DNA of 64,000 nt from CBDCFV01 sp965261795 (GCA_965261795.1 OZ253476.1:2108001-2172000), one strand, 5' to 3'; positions 51,401-60,372 are shown, numbered from the stretch's first letter. Notes: a model not told the origin generated them from the letters alone. A program made the numbers and translations.

Positions 51401-52014
51401 GTCCCCATAGCCTCGACGGTGCCTTGAATCGCCACCGGGGCTTGCAAGCCCAGTTCAGCCAAAGCTTGGTCAATGCCGTCCAGACCGGCTTTTACATTCA
51501 GGGTGTCCTGGCTGGTCTCCAGCAGCAGCAGGTCCGCGCCGCCCTCGAGCAGGCCCAACGCCTGCTCCTTGTAGGAAGCCGCCAACTCTTCAAAGGTAAC
51601 GCCACCGGTTACCGAGATGGACTTGGTGGTAGGGCCCATCGCCCCTGCAACGAAACGCGGCTTGTCCGCAGTGCTGGCGGCGTCGGCCAGCCCGCGGGCC
51701 AATTTGGCCGACTCGCGGCTGATCCTGCGGGCTTCATGGGCCAGGTTGTACTCCGACAGCACCAATGGCGTGCTGCCGAAAGTGTTTGTCTCCAGAATAT
51801 CCGCCCCGGCATCCAAGTATCTCTGCATGATGTCGGCGATCACATCCGGGCGGGTGATTCCCAAATACTCGTTGCACCCCTCGTACTCCTCACCACCGAA
51901 ATCGTCCGGTCCCAAATCCCTGGCTTGGATAGCAGTGCCCATGGCGCCATCCAGCACCAGAACCCGTTCCCGGAGGGACGATTTTAAGGTATCTATGCGT
52001 TTAGAATTGCCCAT
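48493..52014 (-). CDS. metH: Cobalamin-dependent methionine synthase
   Basis: MetH transfers the methyl of 5-methyl-THF to homocysteine through cobalamin. 1173 residues, four modules: homocysteine domain with the zinc cysteines GLNCATGPEF and LVGGCCGTVPEHI; pterin domain (VVGERTNVLGSRRFRRLI, NGAHVLDVCLQD); cobalamin cap and binding domain with the lower-ligand motif KGDVHDIGKNL (His near residue 729); and the C-terminal activation domain with RYSFGYPACPRLEDQ. All modules are complete. A B12-binding riboswitch is not evident upstream (52015-52097). Confidence 0.97.
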   Translation of the reverse strand: MGNSKRIDTLKSSLRERVLVLDGAMGTAIQARDLGPDDFGGEEYEGCNEYLGITRPDVIADIMQRYLDAGADILETNTFGSTPLVLSEYNLAHEARRISRESAKLARGLADAASTADKPRFVAGAMGPTTKSISVTGGVTFEELAASYKEQALGLLEGGADLLLLETSQDTLNVKAGLDGIDQALAELGLQAPVAIQGTVEAMGTLLAGQDAEAFYTSLAHRDLLWIGLNCATGPEFMTDHIRTLAALSRFPVACVPNAGLPDEDGNYNQTPEMMAATISRFLDAGWLNLVGGCCGTVPEHIQLLARTVAGRAPRQVVPPFETRLSGIEALVVDEDTRPAVVGERTNVLGSRRFRRLIAQGAVEEASEIGRRQVRNGAHVLDVCLQDPDRDEMVDMAEFLELLTKKVKTPIMIDSTDHEVVELALKRLQGKSIINSVNLEDGETRFETVVPLARRYGAALVVGCIDENKEQAQAVTRERKLEIAVRSAKLLTEKYGIPMEDIIFDPLVFPAGTGDRNYVGSGAETIEGVRLIKEALPQTKTILGISNVSFGLPPAGREVLNSVFLYHCVQAGLDMAIVNSELMQRYTAIPEEERKLSEDLIWNRGEDPVAAFAAHFRDRAPKATAEERANLSLDEKLSLAVIEGTKEGLAKDLDEALLERGPLEIINGPLMAGMEEVGRQFNANELIVAEVLQSAESMKFAVSRLEPHMERSESATKGKVVLATVKGDVHDIGKNLVDIILSNNGYKVINLGIKVPPQDLIDAYKQHRPDIIGLSGLLVKSAQMMVETVGDLRQSEVNCPILVGGAALSNRFTRLRIAPQYGGLVAYASDAMTGLALANTLQEADERQRLSEALDAEAGQMLKDDSARQRSAANNGASPVSPAQVRHDFDIPTPPDLRLHVISDFDLDKIFPYINPQMLYVRHLGFNGRFAEALEAGETTALELQESVKRVEDLALAHHGVTAQAVFKFFPCQSDGQDLLIYSPDGSNVLERFRFGRQSQRQGLCLADYALPMSSSGGSGPMDYVAMFVTTIGPGVRQLAEQWMSEGEYLNAHILQALALEGAEGFAELLHQQIRQMWGLGDPDGTSYQDLFRTQYRGRRYSFGYPACPRLEDQEQLFRLLDVSNNIPVELTEGFMMDPESTVSALVFHHPDAAYFNLSEQDIEQLEKQFASP

Positions 52015-52097
52015 AACTAATCAGCCGCCAATTACTTTGTTCCCACGCACTACCGCCTCAACCCCCCAATGAATGCCTCTCGGGTGTTCCTCGGACA

Positions 52098-54692
52098 CTA
52101 ACCCCCGAACCAGTTGGCCACCTCGGTCCGGTTGCGCTCCAGCCACTTGATGTTGAGGCGCACCCGCTCCAAGGCTTGGCGGATGGTCCTTTCGGCGGCC
52201 GGTGCAGGGTGTTCCTGGAAGAAGGTTTCCACGTCGGCCAGCCTTTCTTCGCTGGTGAAGCCGCCGCAGATGGAAACCAAGCGCATCAACCCGAAACCGC
52301 CGCCGCCGTAGCGCCGGTCGAACTCGGGCCAGTTGCTCTTCACGAACTCCCAAGCCAAGTCCCGTCCCCGCAGGTTGAAAGCCACCGATCCAACAACGCT
52401 GATGGTGTCTTGGGAACGCACGTCGGAGGACAGGGCGCGTTCCAGAGTTTCTTGCAACAACTCCGGCTGTTGGAACCGGGCCAACGCCAGCAACAGCCGA
52501 ATCTTCTCTTCCTGGAGGCTGGTATTCCTTTCCAACTCCCACAACTGGTCGTAGGTAGTGCGGTCGCCGGCTTGTCCTGCCAGGCTGTACACCACCCCTC
52601 GGATGTCCGGGCGCAGAGACTCGGGGTCTTCCAGGAAACGCAGGAACCGGTCGCTTGCCTGCGCCAGTATTTCCGAGTCTCCGTAGCCGCCGGCCTGGCT
52701 TAACACCGTGCTGCGCAGCAGTGCATCCATGTGCCCCTCGCCCGCTTGGGCCTCCCAGCCGGACCGGTTGGCCGCGGGACGGAGGAGGTCTTGAGCGAAC
52801 CCTCGAAACGCACCGTGAATAGGTTCGTCGGCCAACAGACCTTCCACGTCGCGCAGGTTGCTGGCCAAGTCGCTCCAAACGGAGGCGTCATTCTCGTTGG
52901 TGTAAGCGTGGGCCATGGACAGGAATTGGGTCACGGAAAGCAGCCCGGCTCGTGAGAGGGCGTAGGCGTCGTTTTGGATGCCCAGCCGGTCGGTGGGGGA
53001 CAATGACAAGGACTGGATTGCCGGCACCAACTGCTCCCACCCTTCCGGCGGATAGTTGACCCGGAAAAAGCCGGTCTGCTGCGGGTTAACTTTGAACCAC
53101 CGTTCGCCGGCAGGTTGGTGAGTGGGCACGGTAAGACTGGCTTCGCGCCCGTCCATGACCATGGACGCCGCCGCGTCCCCGTTGCCTGCGGAGATTGCCA
53201 CGGGTACGCGCCATATCTCCGGTTCCGGCCCCTGGTCGCCCAACAACCGGTCGTAGACGAACCTTTCCTGGTGCAGGACGACGTCGACCTGGCCCTCCCC
53301 TTGGTTCGCTTCGACACGCAGAACGGGATACCCCATCTGGTTGGTCCAGGAGTCCATTATAGAAGTCACAGGCTGGCCGGAAGCTCCTTCCAAGGCGGAC
53401 CAGAGGTCCTCGGTCCGGGCGTTGCCGTACTCGTTGGCGGTCAGGTAACGGTTGAGTCCTTGCTGAAATGTGTCGGGGCCAAGAAACTGCTCCAGCATCC
53501 TGATGACCGATGCTCCCTTGGAATAGCTGATGGCGTCGAATAGCTGGCTCACCTCGGCCGGGTCTTTGACCTCCTGTTCGATGGGATGGGAGTTTTTCAG
53601 CCCGTCCAAGCTCAAGGCCCGGTTGGTGTCCATGTTGACGAACTGGGTCCACATCTCCCAATCAGGGAACAGCCAGTCCACGGCCTTGGTGCCCATCCAC
53701 GACGCGAAGCTCTCGTTCAGCCAGAGGTCGTCCCACCAAGCCATAGTGACCAAGTCACCAAACCACATGTGGGCCATTTCATGGGCCACCACCTCCGCCA
53801 CTCTCTGTCGGGTCCCGGCGGACGAGTTGGCCTCGTCAACCAGCAGAGCAGTCTCCCTGTAGGTTATCGCACCCCAGTTTTCCATTGCGCCGGCGGCGAA
53901 ATCTGGAATGGCGATGTGGTCAAGCTTCTCCAAGGGATAGGGTATGCCGAAGTAGTCGTTGAAGTAGGACAGCAGCTTTACCGACGTGTCCAGGGCGAAA
54001 CGGCCCTGGTCTTCCTTTCCTCTGGTTGTCCAAACGCCTACGGTGGTTTTTTCGTTCGCCTGCTCGTGAATTCCCACCAGGTCGCCTACCAGGAAGGCCA
54101 ACAAATAAGTTGACATAACCGGCGTTTCGTCGAACCGAAGGGACTTGAGACCTCCGTCAAGCTGCACCTCCTTGACCACCGGGCAATTGGAAATCGCCAC
54201 AAGGTTGGAGGGAATGACCAAGGTCACGTCAAAGACCGCTTTATGGGCCGGTTCGTCCCAGCAGGGGAAGGCGCGACGGGCATCGGTGGCTTCAAACTGC
54301 GTCGCCGCCAAGTAGCGCTGCTCGCCTTCTGGAGTCGTGTACTCGCTGCGATAGAAGCCGTGCAGCCGGTCGTTCAGCTCTCCCGTGAACTCCACATCCA
54401 GCCGGGCTTCTCCAACCGGCAACGGTTGGTCGAAAGAGAAAGTGACCATCTGGCGGTCTTCGTCATAGGTGATGCCGCTGGCGGCGGAGGCGGACCCACC
54501 TGCGTGTACCGTCGCTGAGCTGATCTTCAAGTCTATCGCGTTTACCACTATTTCCGACGTAGACTCCACCACGTTAATGTCGACGCTTTCTTCACCATTG
54601 AAGGTGAACTGGTCCAAGTCCGGTTGCAGTTTTAATGTGTACTTAACGGGCAAGACCGTGATAGGGAGCAAAACTGCCTCTGACGCGGGCAT
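52098..54692 (-). CDS. M1-family zinc aminopeptidase
   Basis: 864 residues from ATG 54692, which has GGAGGA upstream; the frame is open to 54818 but without homology. The exopeptidase motif GAMENWG is near residue 268 and the zinc site HEMAHMWFGDLVT near 303, with NESFASW carrying the third ligand, then a long helical ERAP1-like C-terminal domain. It removes N-terminal residues from peptides, probably in the cytosol, as there is no signal peptide. Confidence 0.95.
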   Translation of the reverse strand: MPASEAVLLPITVLPVKYTLKLQPDLDQFTFNGEESVDINVVESTSEIVVNAIDLKISSATVHAGGSASAASGITYDEDRQMVTFSFDQPLPVGEARLDVEFTGELNDRLHGFYRSEYTTPEGEQRYLAATQFEATDARRAFPCWDEPAHKAVFDVTLVIPSNLVAISNCPVVKEVQLDGGLKSLRFDETPVMSTYLLAFLVGDLVGIHEQANEKTTVGVWTTRGKEDQGRFALDTSVKLLSYFNDYFGIPYPLEKLDHIAIPDFAAGAMENWGAITYRETALLVDEANSSAGTRQRVAEVVAHEMAHMWFGDLVTMAWWDDLWLNESFASWMGTKAVDWLFPDWEMWTQFVNMDTNRALSLDGLKNSHPIEQEVKDPAEVSQLFDAISYSKGASVIRMLEQFLGPDTFQQGLNRYLTANEYGNARTEDLWSALEGASGQPVTSIMDSWTNQMGYPVLRVEANQGEGQVDVVLHQERFVYDRLLGDQGPEPEIWRVPVAISAGNGDAAASMVMDGREASLTVPTHQPAGERWFKVNPQQTGFFRVNYPPEGWEQLVPAIQSLSLSPTDRLGIQNDAYALSRAGLLSVTQFLSMAHAYTNENDASVWSDLASNLRDVEGLLADEPIHGAFRGFAQDLLRPAANRSGWEAQAGEGHMDALLRSTVLSQAGGYGDSEILAQASDRFLRFLEDPESLRPDIRGVVYSLAGQAGDRTTYDQLWELERNTSLQEEKIRLLLALARFQQPELLQETLERALSSDVRSQDTISVVGSVAFNLRGRDLAWEFVKSNWPEFDRRYGGGGFGLMRLVSICGGFTSEERLADVETFFQEHPAPAAERTIRQALERVRLNIKWLERNRTEVANWFGG

Positions 54693-54996
54693 GGTCTGTT
54701 TCCTCCGTAAAGTTTGGGGGAGGGGATGGCGGCCGCCCCGGTATTGACACTCGTGCGGCGCCCAGTCGATTGCCGGTAGACGATGCCAGTTTATCACTAT
54801 TATCGTTCCTTGCACCAATCAGGCCAGCATCCAGCACTGCGCAAGCCGGTGATAAAGTACTCTGTCGGCTACGAGCACAAGCGGCAATGCTATAATGTCA
54901 CTCAACCGCTCAAGGACTACCAAGGTGTGGAGTTCTCGTTATCCTTGGGCGTCTGCGGGGCTCCGTATTCCAATACATTAGGAGAAAAGACAGGAT

Positions 54997-56397
54997 ATGG
55001 CTGCCAAAACGATGTTCGAAAAAATCTGGGAAAGCCACGTGGTGCACGAGGAGTCGGGCGAGCCAAGCTTGATTTACATTGACCTCCACTTGGTGCACGA
55101 GGTCACTTCGCCTCAAGCTTTCGACGGACTCCGCATGGCCGGGCGCAGGGTGCGCCGTACCGATTTAACGGTAGCTACGGCGGACCACAACACCCCCACT
55201 TGGGACCTGTCTTTGCCGGTGACCGACGAGATTTCAAAGACGCAGCTTGACGCCCTTACGCGCAACTGCGAAGAATTCGGCGTTACCCTTTACGACCGGT
55301 TCAGCCCGCTTCAGGGCATCGTTCACATAATCGGCCCAGACTTGGGCTACACCCAACCGGGCAAAACGGTGGTCTGCGGCGACAGCCACACCTCGACCCA
55401 CGGCGCGTTGGGGGCGTTGGCGGTCGGGATTGGCACCTCGGAGGTTGAGCATGTGCTGGCCACCCAAACGCTGCGCCAAGCCAAGCCCAAAACCATGGAG
55501 GTCAGGATCGACGGACCCCTGCCACCGGGCGTCACCGCTAAAGATATTATTCTGGGAGTGATAGGCCGTATTGGCGTAAACGGAGGCACGGGACACGTCA
55601 TCGAATATACCGGAGAGGCAATCCGCTCCCTGTCGATGGACGGGCGAATGACCGTCTGTAACATGAGCATCGAAGCGGGCGCGAGGGCCGGCATGATCGC
55701 GCCGGACGAAACGACCTTCGAGTACATGCGGGGCCGCCAGTTCGCCCCTCAAGGCGCGGATTTCGCCGCCGCCGTGGAGCGTTGGCGGCAATTGCCCACC
55801 GACCCGGGCGCGGTCTACGACAAGACGGTGGTCATCGCGGCCTCGGACTTGGAACCCTACGTTACCTGGGGCACCAACCCCGGCATGGTGGCCCCTATCA
55901 GCGGCAACGTCCCCGACCCGGCATCTTTCGACGATGCGGCGCAGCGGGAGGCCGTCGGCAGGGCATTGGAATACATGGACTTGACGCCAGGAATGCCCAT
56001 ACAGGACATCAAAATAGACCGCATCTTCGTGGGCGCGTGCACCAACGCCAGGCTGGAGGACCTGAGGGCCGCCGCCGACGTGGTCAAAGGCCATAAGGTG
56101 CATCCGGACGTCTACGCCATGGTCGTGCCCGGCTCGGCCAAGATAAAGAAAGAGGCCGAGGAAGAGGGCTTGGACGTGATATTCAGGGAGGCCGGCTTGG
56201 ACTGGCGCGTGGCCGGATGCTCCATGTGCTTGGGGATGAACCCGGACATCCTGGACCCGGGCCAGCGCTGCGCCTCCACCTCCAACCGTAACTTTGAAGG
56301 CCGCCAAGGCAAGGGCGGACGCACCCACTTGGTAAGCCCCGCCATGGCCGCAGCAGCAGCGATAGCCGGCCACTTCGTGGATGTGCGGGACCTGTAA
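54997..56397 (+). CDS. leuC: 3-isopropylmalate dehydratase large subunit
   Basis: LeuC with LeuD isomerises 2- to 3-isopropylmalate in leucine synthesis. 466 residues: MFEKIWESHVVHE, YIDLHLVHEVTSPQAFDGLR, CGDSHTSTHGALGALAVGIGTSEVEHVLATQ and the iron-sulfur cysteines VGACTNARLEDL and GCSMCLGMN. It ends one base before the first of three Uma2-like genes; leuD lies 2 kb downstream. Confidence 0.96.
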   Translation: MAAKTMFEKIWESHVVHEESGEPSLIYIDLHLVHEVTSPQAFDGLRMAGRRVRRTDLTVATADHNTPTWDLSLPVTDEISKTQLDALTRNCEEFGVTLYDRFSPLQGIVHIIGPDLGYTQPGKTVVCGDSHTSTHGALGALAVGIGTSEVEHVLATQTLRQAKPKTMEVRIDGPLPPGVTAKDIILGVIGRIGVNGGTGHVIEYTGEAIRSLSMDGRMTVCNMSIEAGARAGMIAPDETTFEYMRGRQFAPQGADFAAAVERWRQLPTDPGAVYDKTVVIAASDLEPYVTWGTNPGMVAPISGNVPDPASFDDAAQREAVGRALEYMDLTPGMPIQDIKIDRIFVGACTNARLEDLRAAADVVKGHKVHPDVYAMVVPGSAKIKKEAEEEGLDVIFREAGLDWRVAGCSMCLGMNPDILDPGQRCASTSNRNFEGRQGKGGRTHLVSPAMAAAAAIAGHFVDVRDL

Positions 56398-56399
56398 CC

Positions 56400-57017
56400 A
56401 TGACTGCCGCCAAGCCGTCCACTGTTGCGCCCCACGAAACCCTGCCATACCGGCTGGTCCTGGACATCAGCGCCCTTGACATGACGGAAGACCAGTTCTT
56501 CAAGCTGTGCGCCGATAATGGCGACCTTAGACTGGAGCTTACGGCCAAGAGGGAGTTGATTATCGTGCCCCCTACGCAATCGGCAACCAGTGGGCGCAAT
56601 AGCGAATTGCATGGCCAACTGTACATCTGGGCCCGCGAGGATGGAACTGGGAAGACCTTTGAGTCCTCCGGCGGATTCACTCTGCCCAATGGGGCGGTAC
56701 TCTCTCCGGACGCCTCCTGGATGTTGCTATCAAGATGGGAAGCGCTGACGGAGGCGGAGCGTGACCGCTTCGCACCAATCTCCCCGGATTTCGTGATAGA
56801 ACTTCGCTCGCCATCAGACAGACTGATCGTAGTACAGGCCAAGATGGTTGAATACATGGAGAACGGTGTCCGCTTGGGCTGGCTTATAGACCCCGAGACG
56901 AGGCGAGTGTACGTCTACCGTCCCGACCGGCCCGTGGAAATTCTCGAGGAACCGGACATCGTTTCCGGCTACCCCGTGCTGCCGGGGTTTGTGTTGGACC
57001 TACGGGCGATATGGTGA
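56400..57017 (+). CDS. Uma2-family PD-(D/E)XK endonuclease-like protein
   Basis: 205 residues: RLVLDISALDMTEDQFFKLCADN, RLELTAKRELIIVPP, LPNGAVLSPDASW, the nuclease core PDFVIELRSPSDRLIVVQAKMVEYMENGVRLGWLIDPE (Asp, Glu, Lys present) and PVLPGFVLDLRAIW. Uma2 proteins are restriction-endonuclease-fold proteins of unknown role, often in multiple copies. It immediately follows leuC and has a tandem paralogue next. Confidence 0.88.
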   Translation: MTAAKPSTVAPHETLPYRLVLDISALDMTEDQFFKLCADNGDLRLELTAKRELIIVPPTQSATSGRNSELHGQLYIWAREDGTGKTFESSGGFTLPNGAVLSPDASWMLLSRWEALTEAERDRFAPISPDFVIELRSPSDRLIVVQAKMVEYMENGVRLGWLIDPETRRVYVYRPDRPVEILEEPDIVSGYPVLPGFVLDLRAIW

Positions 57018-57063
57018 GTTCGGATATGACCAGGAAATTTGCGTGCCTACTGGAGCCGTAGAG

Positions 57064-57675
57064 ATGGTTGCCAAGCCGCTTATAGCATACGACGTAACGC
57101 ACACGTTCAGGTTGCAACTGGACATCAGCGCCCTCGACATGACGGAAGAGCAGTTCCTCCGGCTGTGTTCCGACAACAGCGACCTTCGGTTCGAACTTAC
57201 GGCGACGGGGGAGTTGATTATCATGCCGCCAACAGGTGGAGATACCGGTACGTTCAACTTCCGAATCGTCCAACGCTTTGGCAACTGGGTTGACATAGAT
57301 GGCACGGGGGTCCCTTTCGATTCTTCCACCGGGTTCCTTCTGCCCAACGGAGCGGTCCGCTCTCCCGATGTCTCATGGGTGCGCAGAGAACGGTGGGCGG
57401 CGCTGACCGTTGAGGAAAGAGTAAAATGCCCCCCCCTTTGTCCGGATTTCGTGTTGGAGCTTCGCTCGCCGTCAGACAGATTGGCGGTAGCGCAGGACAA
57501 GATGATTGAATATCTGGAAAATGGCACACTCTTGGGTTGGCTCATAGACCCCGAGACAAAGAGCGTCCATATCTACCGCGCCGGCCAGCCCGTGGAGACG
57601 CTAGAGGGACCGGACACCGTATCCGGCGACCCGGTGTTGCCGGGTTTTGTCTTGGACCTTCGAGAACTTTGGTAG
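57064..57675 (+). CDS. Uma2-family PD-(D/E)XK endonuclease-like protein
   Basis: 203 residues from ATG 57064 (GGAG upstream); the frame is open from 56989 but those residues overlap the previous gene. It shares LDISALDMTEEQFLRLCSDN and VLPGFVLDLRELW with the preceding gene, so the two arose by tandem duplication. The nuclease core CPDFVLELRSPSDRLAVAQDK is intact. Confidence 0.87.
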   Translation: MVAKPLIAYDVTHTFRLQLDISALDMTEEQFLRLCSDNSDLRFELTATGELIIMPPTGGDTGTFNFRIVQRFGNWVDIDGTGVPFDSSTGFLLPNGAVRSPDVSWVRRERWAALTVEERVKCPPLCPDFVLELRSPSDRLAVAQDKMIEYLENGTLLGWLIDPETKSVHIYRAGQPVETLEGPDTVSGDPVLPGFVLDLRELW

Positions 57676-57711
57676 GGGACATGGCGTCAAAGAGGTTAGA
57701 TAATTCGAGCA

Positions 57712-58305
57712 ATGGCCAGCCGGAATGTTAAGTTCACCATCCGGGACTACATGAACATTCCCCCGGGAGAACGCTATCAACTCTTGAATGGAGAATTGGT
57801 ATTGTCGACAGCGCCGAACGACCGGCATCAGCGAATCTCTATCAGGTTCATCGTTGCGTTGTACATGTTCGTGCTCCAGAATAGCTTGGGCGAAATCCGG
57901 GCCGCGCCATACGATGTCATCCTGGCCGAGGATGCCGTAGTGCAACCTGACATACTTTTCGTTTCCAACAACCGCATCGAACGGATTGACGACGCCAATT
58001 GTAGGGAGCGCCCGACTTGGTGGTGGAAATACTCCCAGAATCTACGGCCCGCGTTGACCGGGGGTATAAACGGGAGCTTAAGGTATAAACGGGAGCTTTA
58101 TGGAAGATGCGGGGTACTGGAATGCTGGATGGTGCACCCGGACGCAAGGTTGATAGAGATTCTCACACTCAACGATGAAGAACTGGTGCCTGCGGCTCAC
58201 TATCATAGTGGAGAAACACTGGTTTCGCCTTTGCTCCCGGGGCTGGCCATCGACTTGACGCCATCTTCGAATAAGACGATGGTAGACGTGACCATCCGCC
58301 CTTGA
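57712..58305 (+). CDS. Uma2-family protein with a frame-altered core
   Basis: The N-terminal part (FTIRDYMNIPPGERYQLLNGELVLS, AAPYDVILAEDAVVQPDILFV) and the C-terminal part (LYGRCGVLECWMVHPDARLIEI, LPGLAIDL) match Uma2, a different subgroup from the two genes upstream. Between bases 58007 and about 58095 the frame is wrong: shifted by one base it would read APDLVVEILPESTARVDRGYKREL, the nuclease core. One missing G in 58004-58006 and a 19-bp tandem duplication at 58063-58100 together restore the frame but remove the catalytic Asp and Glu. It is probably inactive. Confidence 0.75.
   Translation: MASRNVKFTIRDYMNIPPGERYQLLNGELVLSTAPNDRHQRISIRFIVALYMFVLQNSLGEIRAAPYDVILAEDAVVQPDILFVSNNRIERIDDANCRERPTWWWKYSQNLRPALTGGINGSLRYKRELYGRCGVLECWMVHPDARLIEILTLNDEELVPAAHYHSGETLVSPLLPGLAIDLTPSSNKTMVDVTIRP
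58063..58100 (+). repeat. 19-bp tandem duplication in the third Uma2 gene
   Basis: GGTATAAACGGGAGCTTAA at 58063-58081 is followed by a copy (58082-58100) with one difference. The added 19 bases cancel the one-base loss upstream. Confidence 0.9.
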
Positions 58306-58366
58306 CTCGCGCCAAACCCGAAAACAGGCCGCACCAAACCCAGACGTAAAACAACAGAGGTACACA

Positions 58367-58990
58367 ATGGACGCATTCACCGAACTTACCGGCGTGGTGG
58401 CGCCGTTGGACCGGGTAAACATTGACACCGACCAGATTATACCGGCTGTCTTCCTGAAGAGCATTGAACGGAGCGGGTTCGAGGATGCGCTGTTTTCCCG
58501 TTGGCGTTACAACGAAGACGGCAGCCCCCAGCCTGATTTCGTGCTCAACAAGCCCGAATACCGGAACGCCAACGTTCTGGTGGCGGGCCACAACTTCGGC
58601 TGTGGCTCCTCACGGGAGCACGCTCCCTGGGCGCTGCGTGACTACGGCATCAAGTGTGTCATCGCGCCGAGCTTCGCCGACATTTTCTACAACAACTGCT
58701 TCAAGAACGGCCTGCTGCCCCTGCGGCTGCCGGAGGATCAGGTGCGGCAGATTATGGACAAGGCCCAAGGTAAGCCGGGTGTCAAGCTGACGGTGGACCT
58801 GGTGGGGCAACGGGTCTGGGACGAAGACGAGGAAATCTCCATCGCCTTCGAAGTAGACGCCGCCAACCGCCACAACCTGCTCAACGGCTTGGACGACATC
58901 GGGCTCACGCTACAGTTCGAAGACAAGATCGCCACCTACGAGCAAAGCCGGGGGTGTGACCCCACCGGAGGGGAAGGGGCCTCTCCCTGA
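58367..58990 (+). CDS. leuD: 3-isopropylmalate dehydratase small subunit
   Basis: 207 residues with APLDRVNIDTDQIIPAVFLK, LVAGHNFGCGSSREHAPWALRDYGIKCVIAPSFADIFYNNCFKNGLLP and RHNLLNGLDDIGLTLQ, the swivelling domain of isopropylmalate isomerase. The last 17 residues (GCDPTGGEGASP) come from a GC-rich palindromic stretch (58969-59000) and probably replaced the native end. Separated from leuC by three Uma2 genes. Confidence 0.94.
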   Translation: MDAFTELTGVVAPLDRVNIDTDQIIPAVFLKSIERSGFEDALFSRWRYNEDGSPQPDFVLNKPEYRNANVLVAGHNFGCGSSREHAPWALRDYGIKCVIAPSFADIFYNNCFKNGLLPLRLPEDQVRQIMDKAQGKPGVKLTVDLVGQRVWDEDEEISIAFEVDAANRHNLLNGLDDIGLTLQFEDKIATYEQSRGCDPTGGEGASP

Positions 58991-59017
58991 AGGTGAGGGG
59001 ACTCTTCTCTGAAGTGG

Positions 59018-60370
59018 TTACTGTTGGGGCGGGTACACCCGCTCCACTAACTCACGGAAGTCTGTGTCGTAGCGTTGCATCCGGCCTTGGCGTACCTGTT
59101 CGTCCAACGGCGGCCGCGCCACCGGCCTGGCAGTACTGGGAGTGTAACCGATTACTCCATCCCGTTCCAAGGCGGCTAATTCCTCCTTGTCGCGTCCCAG
59201 CAACTTGACCAACGTGAACTCGTTGTGTTCCCCCAGCACCGGCGCCGCGCGCCCTGGAACGGCCGGCGTGGCGGACATTTTCCAAGGTCGGCCCACGTAG
59301 GGCAGCGGCGGCATACCGGTGTCAGGATGATGGGACACCACCTCGAAGAAGCGCCGCTCCATCAGGTGCTTGTCGAACAGCAGGTCCTTGCCGTCCAAGA
59401 CTGCGCCCGCCGGAACTCCGGCGGCTTGGAGACGTTGCATCAGTTCATGAGTGTCCCAACCGGCGGTGGCGCCGCCTACCAACCGGTCCAGTTCCTCTCG
59501 GTGGCGCAGGCGGCTGGAGGCGTCGATAAACCGTTCTTCTGTTGCCCATGACGGTTGGCCCAACGTGTTACAAAGGCTATGCCATTGGGCGTCGTCAGCC
59601 ACGGCAATGGCTATCCAACGGTCGTCGCCCCGGCATGGATAGCACCCGTGGGGCGCCATGTCCGGGTCCTGGTTGCCCATTCTCGGTTCCGTCCGACCGT
59701 TGACGGTAAAGTCCAGAAGCGCCTCCGGGACCGTCGCGCTGGCGGTCTGGGACTGGGACACGTCGATGAACTGGCCTTGTCCGGTCTTCAGCCGATGCAT
59801 CAACGCGGCCATAACGGCGAATACCGTTTGCTCTCCGGCGGTGTAGTCGGTGTAGGGTATCTCCGGAAGCACCGGGGGCCCGTCGGCGTAGCCGGTCATG
59901 TAGGCCAAGCCCGACGCGCCCTCGGTGGCTGGGCCGGTGGCCCCGAAGTTGGCCCAAGGGCCGGTGAACCCATAGCCGGTGGACGACACCATGATGATGT
60001 CCGGCTTGATGCGCCGCAGGTCCTCGTACTCCAGATGGAAGTTCCTGATGACCCGTGGGGTGAAGTTCTCGGCGAAAACATCGCTTATCGCCACCAGTTC
60101 CTTCAACAAGCCCAACCCTTGCGGCTTGCTCAAGTCCAGGGTGATGCCCAGCTTGTTCCGGTTCTGCTCGTAGAAGTTGCCGCCCCGGTTCCAGAACTCG
60201 CCGCTGATGTCGTTCTGGTACAGCGAGTCACCCCGGTAGCTTTCCATGCGCAGGGTGGACTCCAAGCGAACGACTTGGGCGCCCATGTCGGCCAGCATCT
60301 TCATCGCCCACGGAATGGCGATTAATTGGCCCATCTCCAAGACCCGTACTCCCGCCAACGGCCCCGCCAT
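59018..60370 (-). CDS. Class III CoA-transferase
   Basis: 450 residues from ATG 60370: GVRVLEMGQLIAIPWAMKMLADMGAQVVRLES, LGITLDLSKPQG, FAENFTPRVIRNFHLEY, TGYGFTGPWANFGATGPATEG, and DRWIAIAVADDAQW. Family members (formyl-, carnitinyl- and methylacyl-CoA transferases/racemases) move CoA between carboxylic acids; substrate is unknown. The catalytic Asp region of class III transferases is around the EGASGLAYMTG block. It is two bases downstream of a second gene of the family. Confidence 0.9.
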   Translation of the reverse strand: MAGPLAGVRVLEMGQLIAIPWAMKMLADMGAQVVRLESTLRMESYRGDSLYQNDISGEFWNRGGNFYEQNRNKLGITLDLSKPQGLGLLKELVAISDVFAENFTPRVIRNFHLEYEDLRRIKPDIIMVSSTGYGFTGPWANFGATGPATEGASGLAYMTGYADGPPVLPEIPYTDYTAGEQTVFAVMAALMHRLKTGQGQFIDVSQSQTASATVPEALLDFTVNGRTEPRMGNQDPDMAPHGCYPCRGDDRWIAIAVADDAQWHSLCNTLGQPSWATEERFIDASSRLRHREELDRLVGGATAGWDTHELMQRLQAAGVPAGAVLDGKDLLFDKHLMERRFFEVVSHHPDTGMPPLPYVGRPWKMSATPAVPGRAAPVLGEHNEFTLVKLLGRDKEELAALERDGVIGYTPSTARPVARPPLDEQVRQGRMQRYDTDFRELVERVYPPQQ

Positions 60371-60372
60371 AC

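Noticed and set aside
55234..56448. 404-codon minus-strand frame.
   Set aside because: Antisense to leuC, which is unambiguous.
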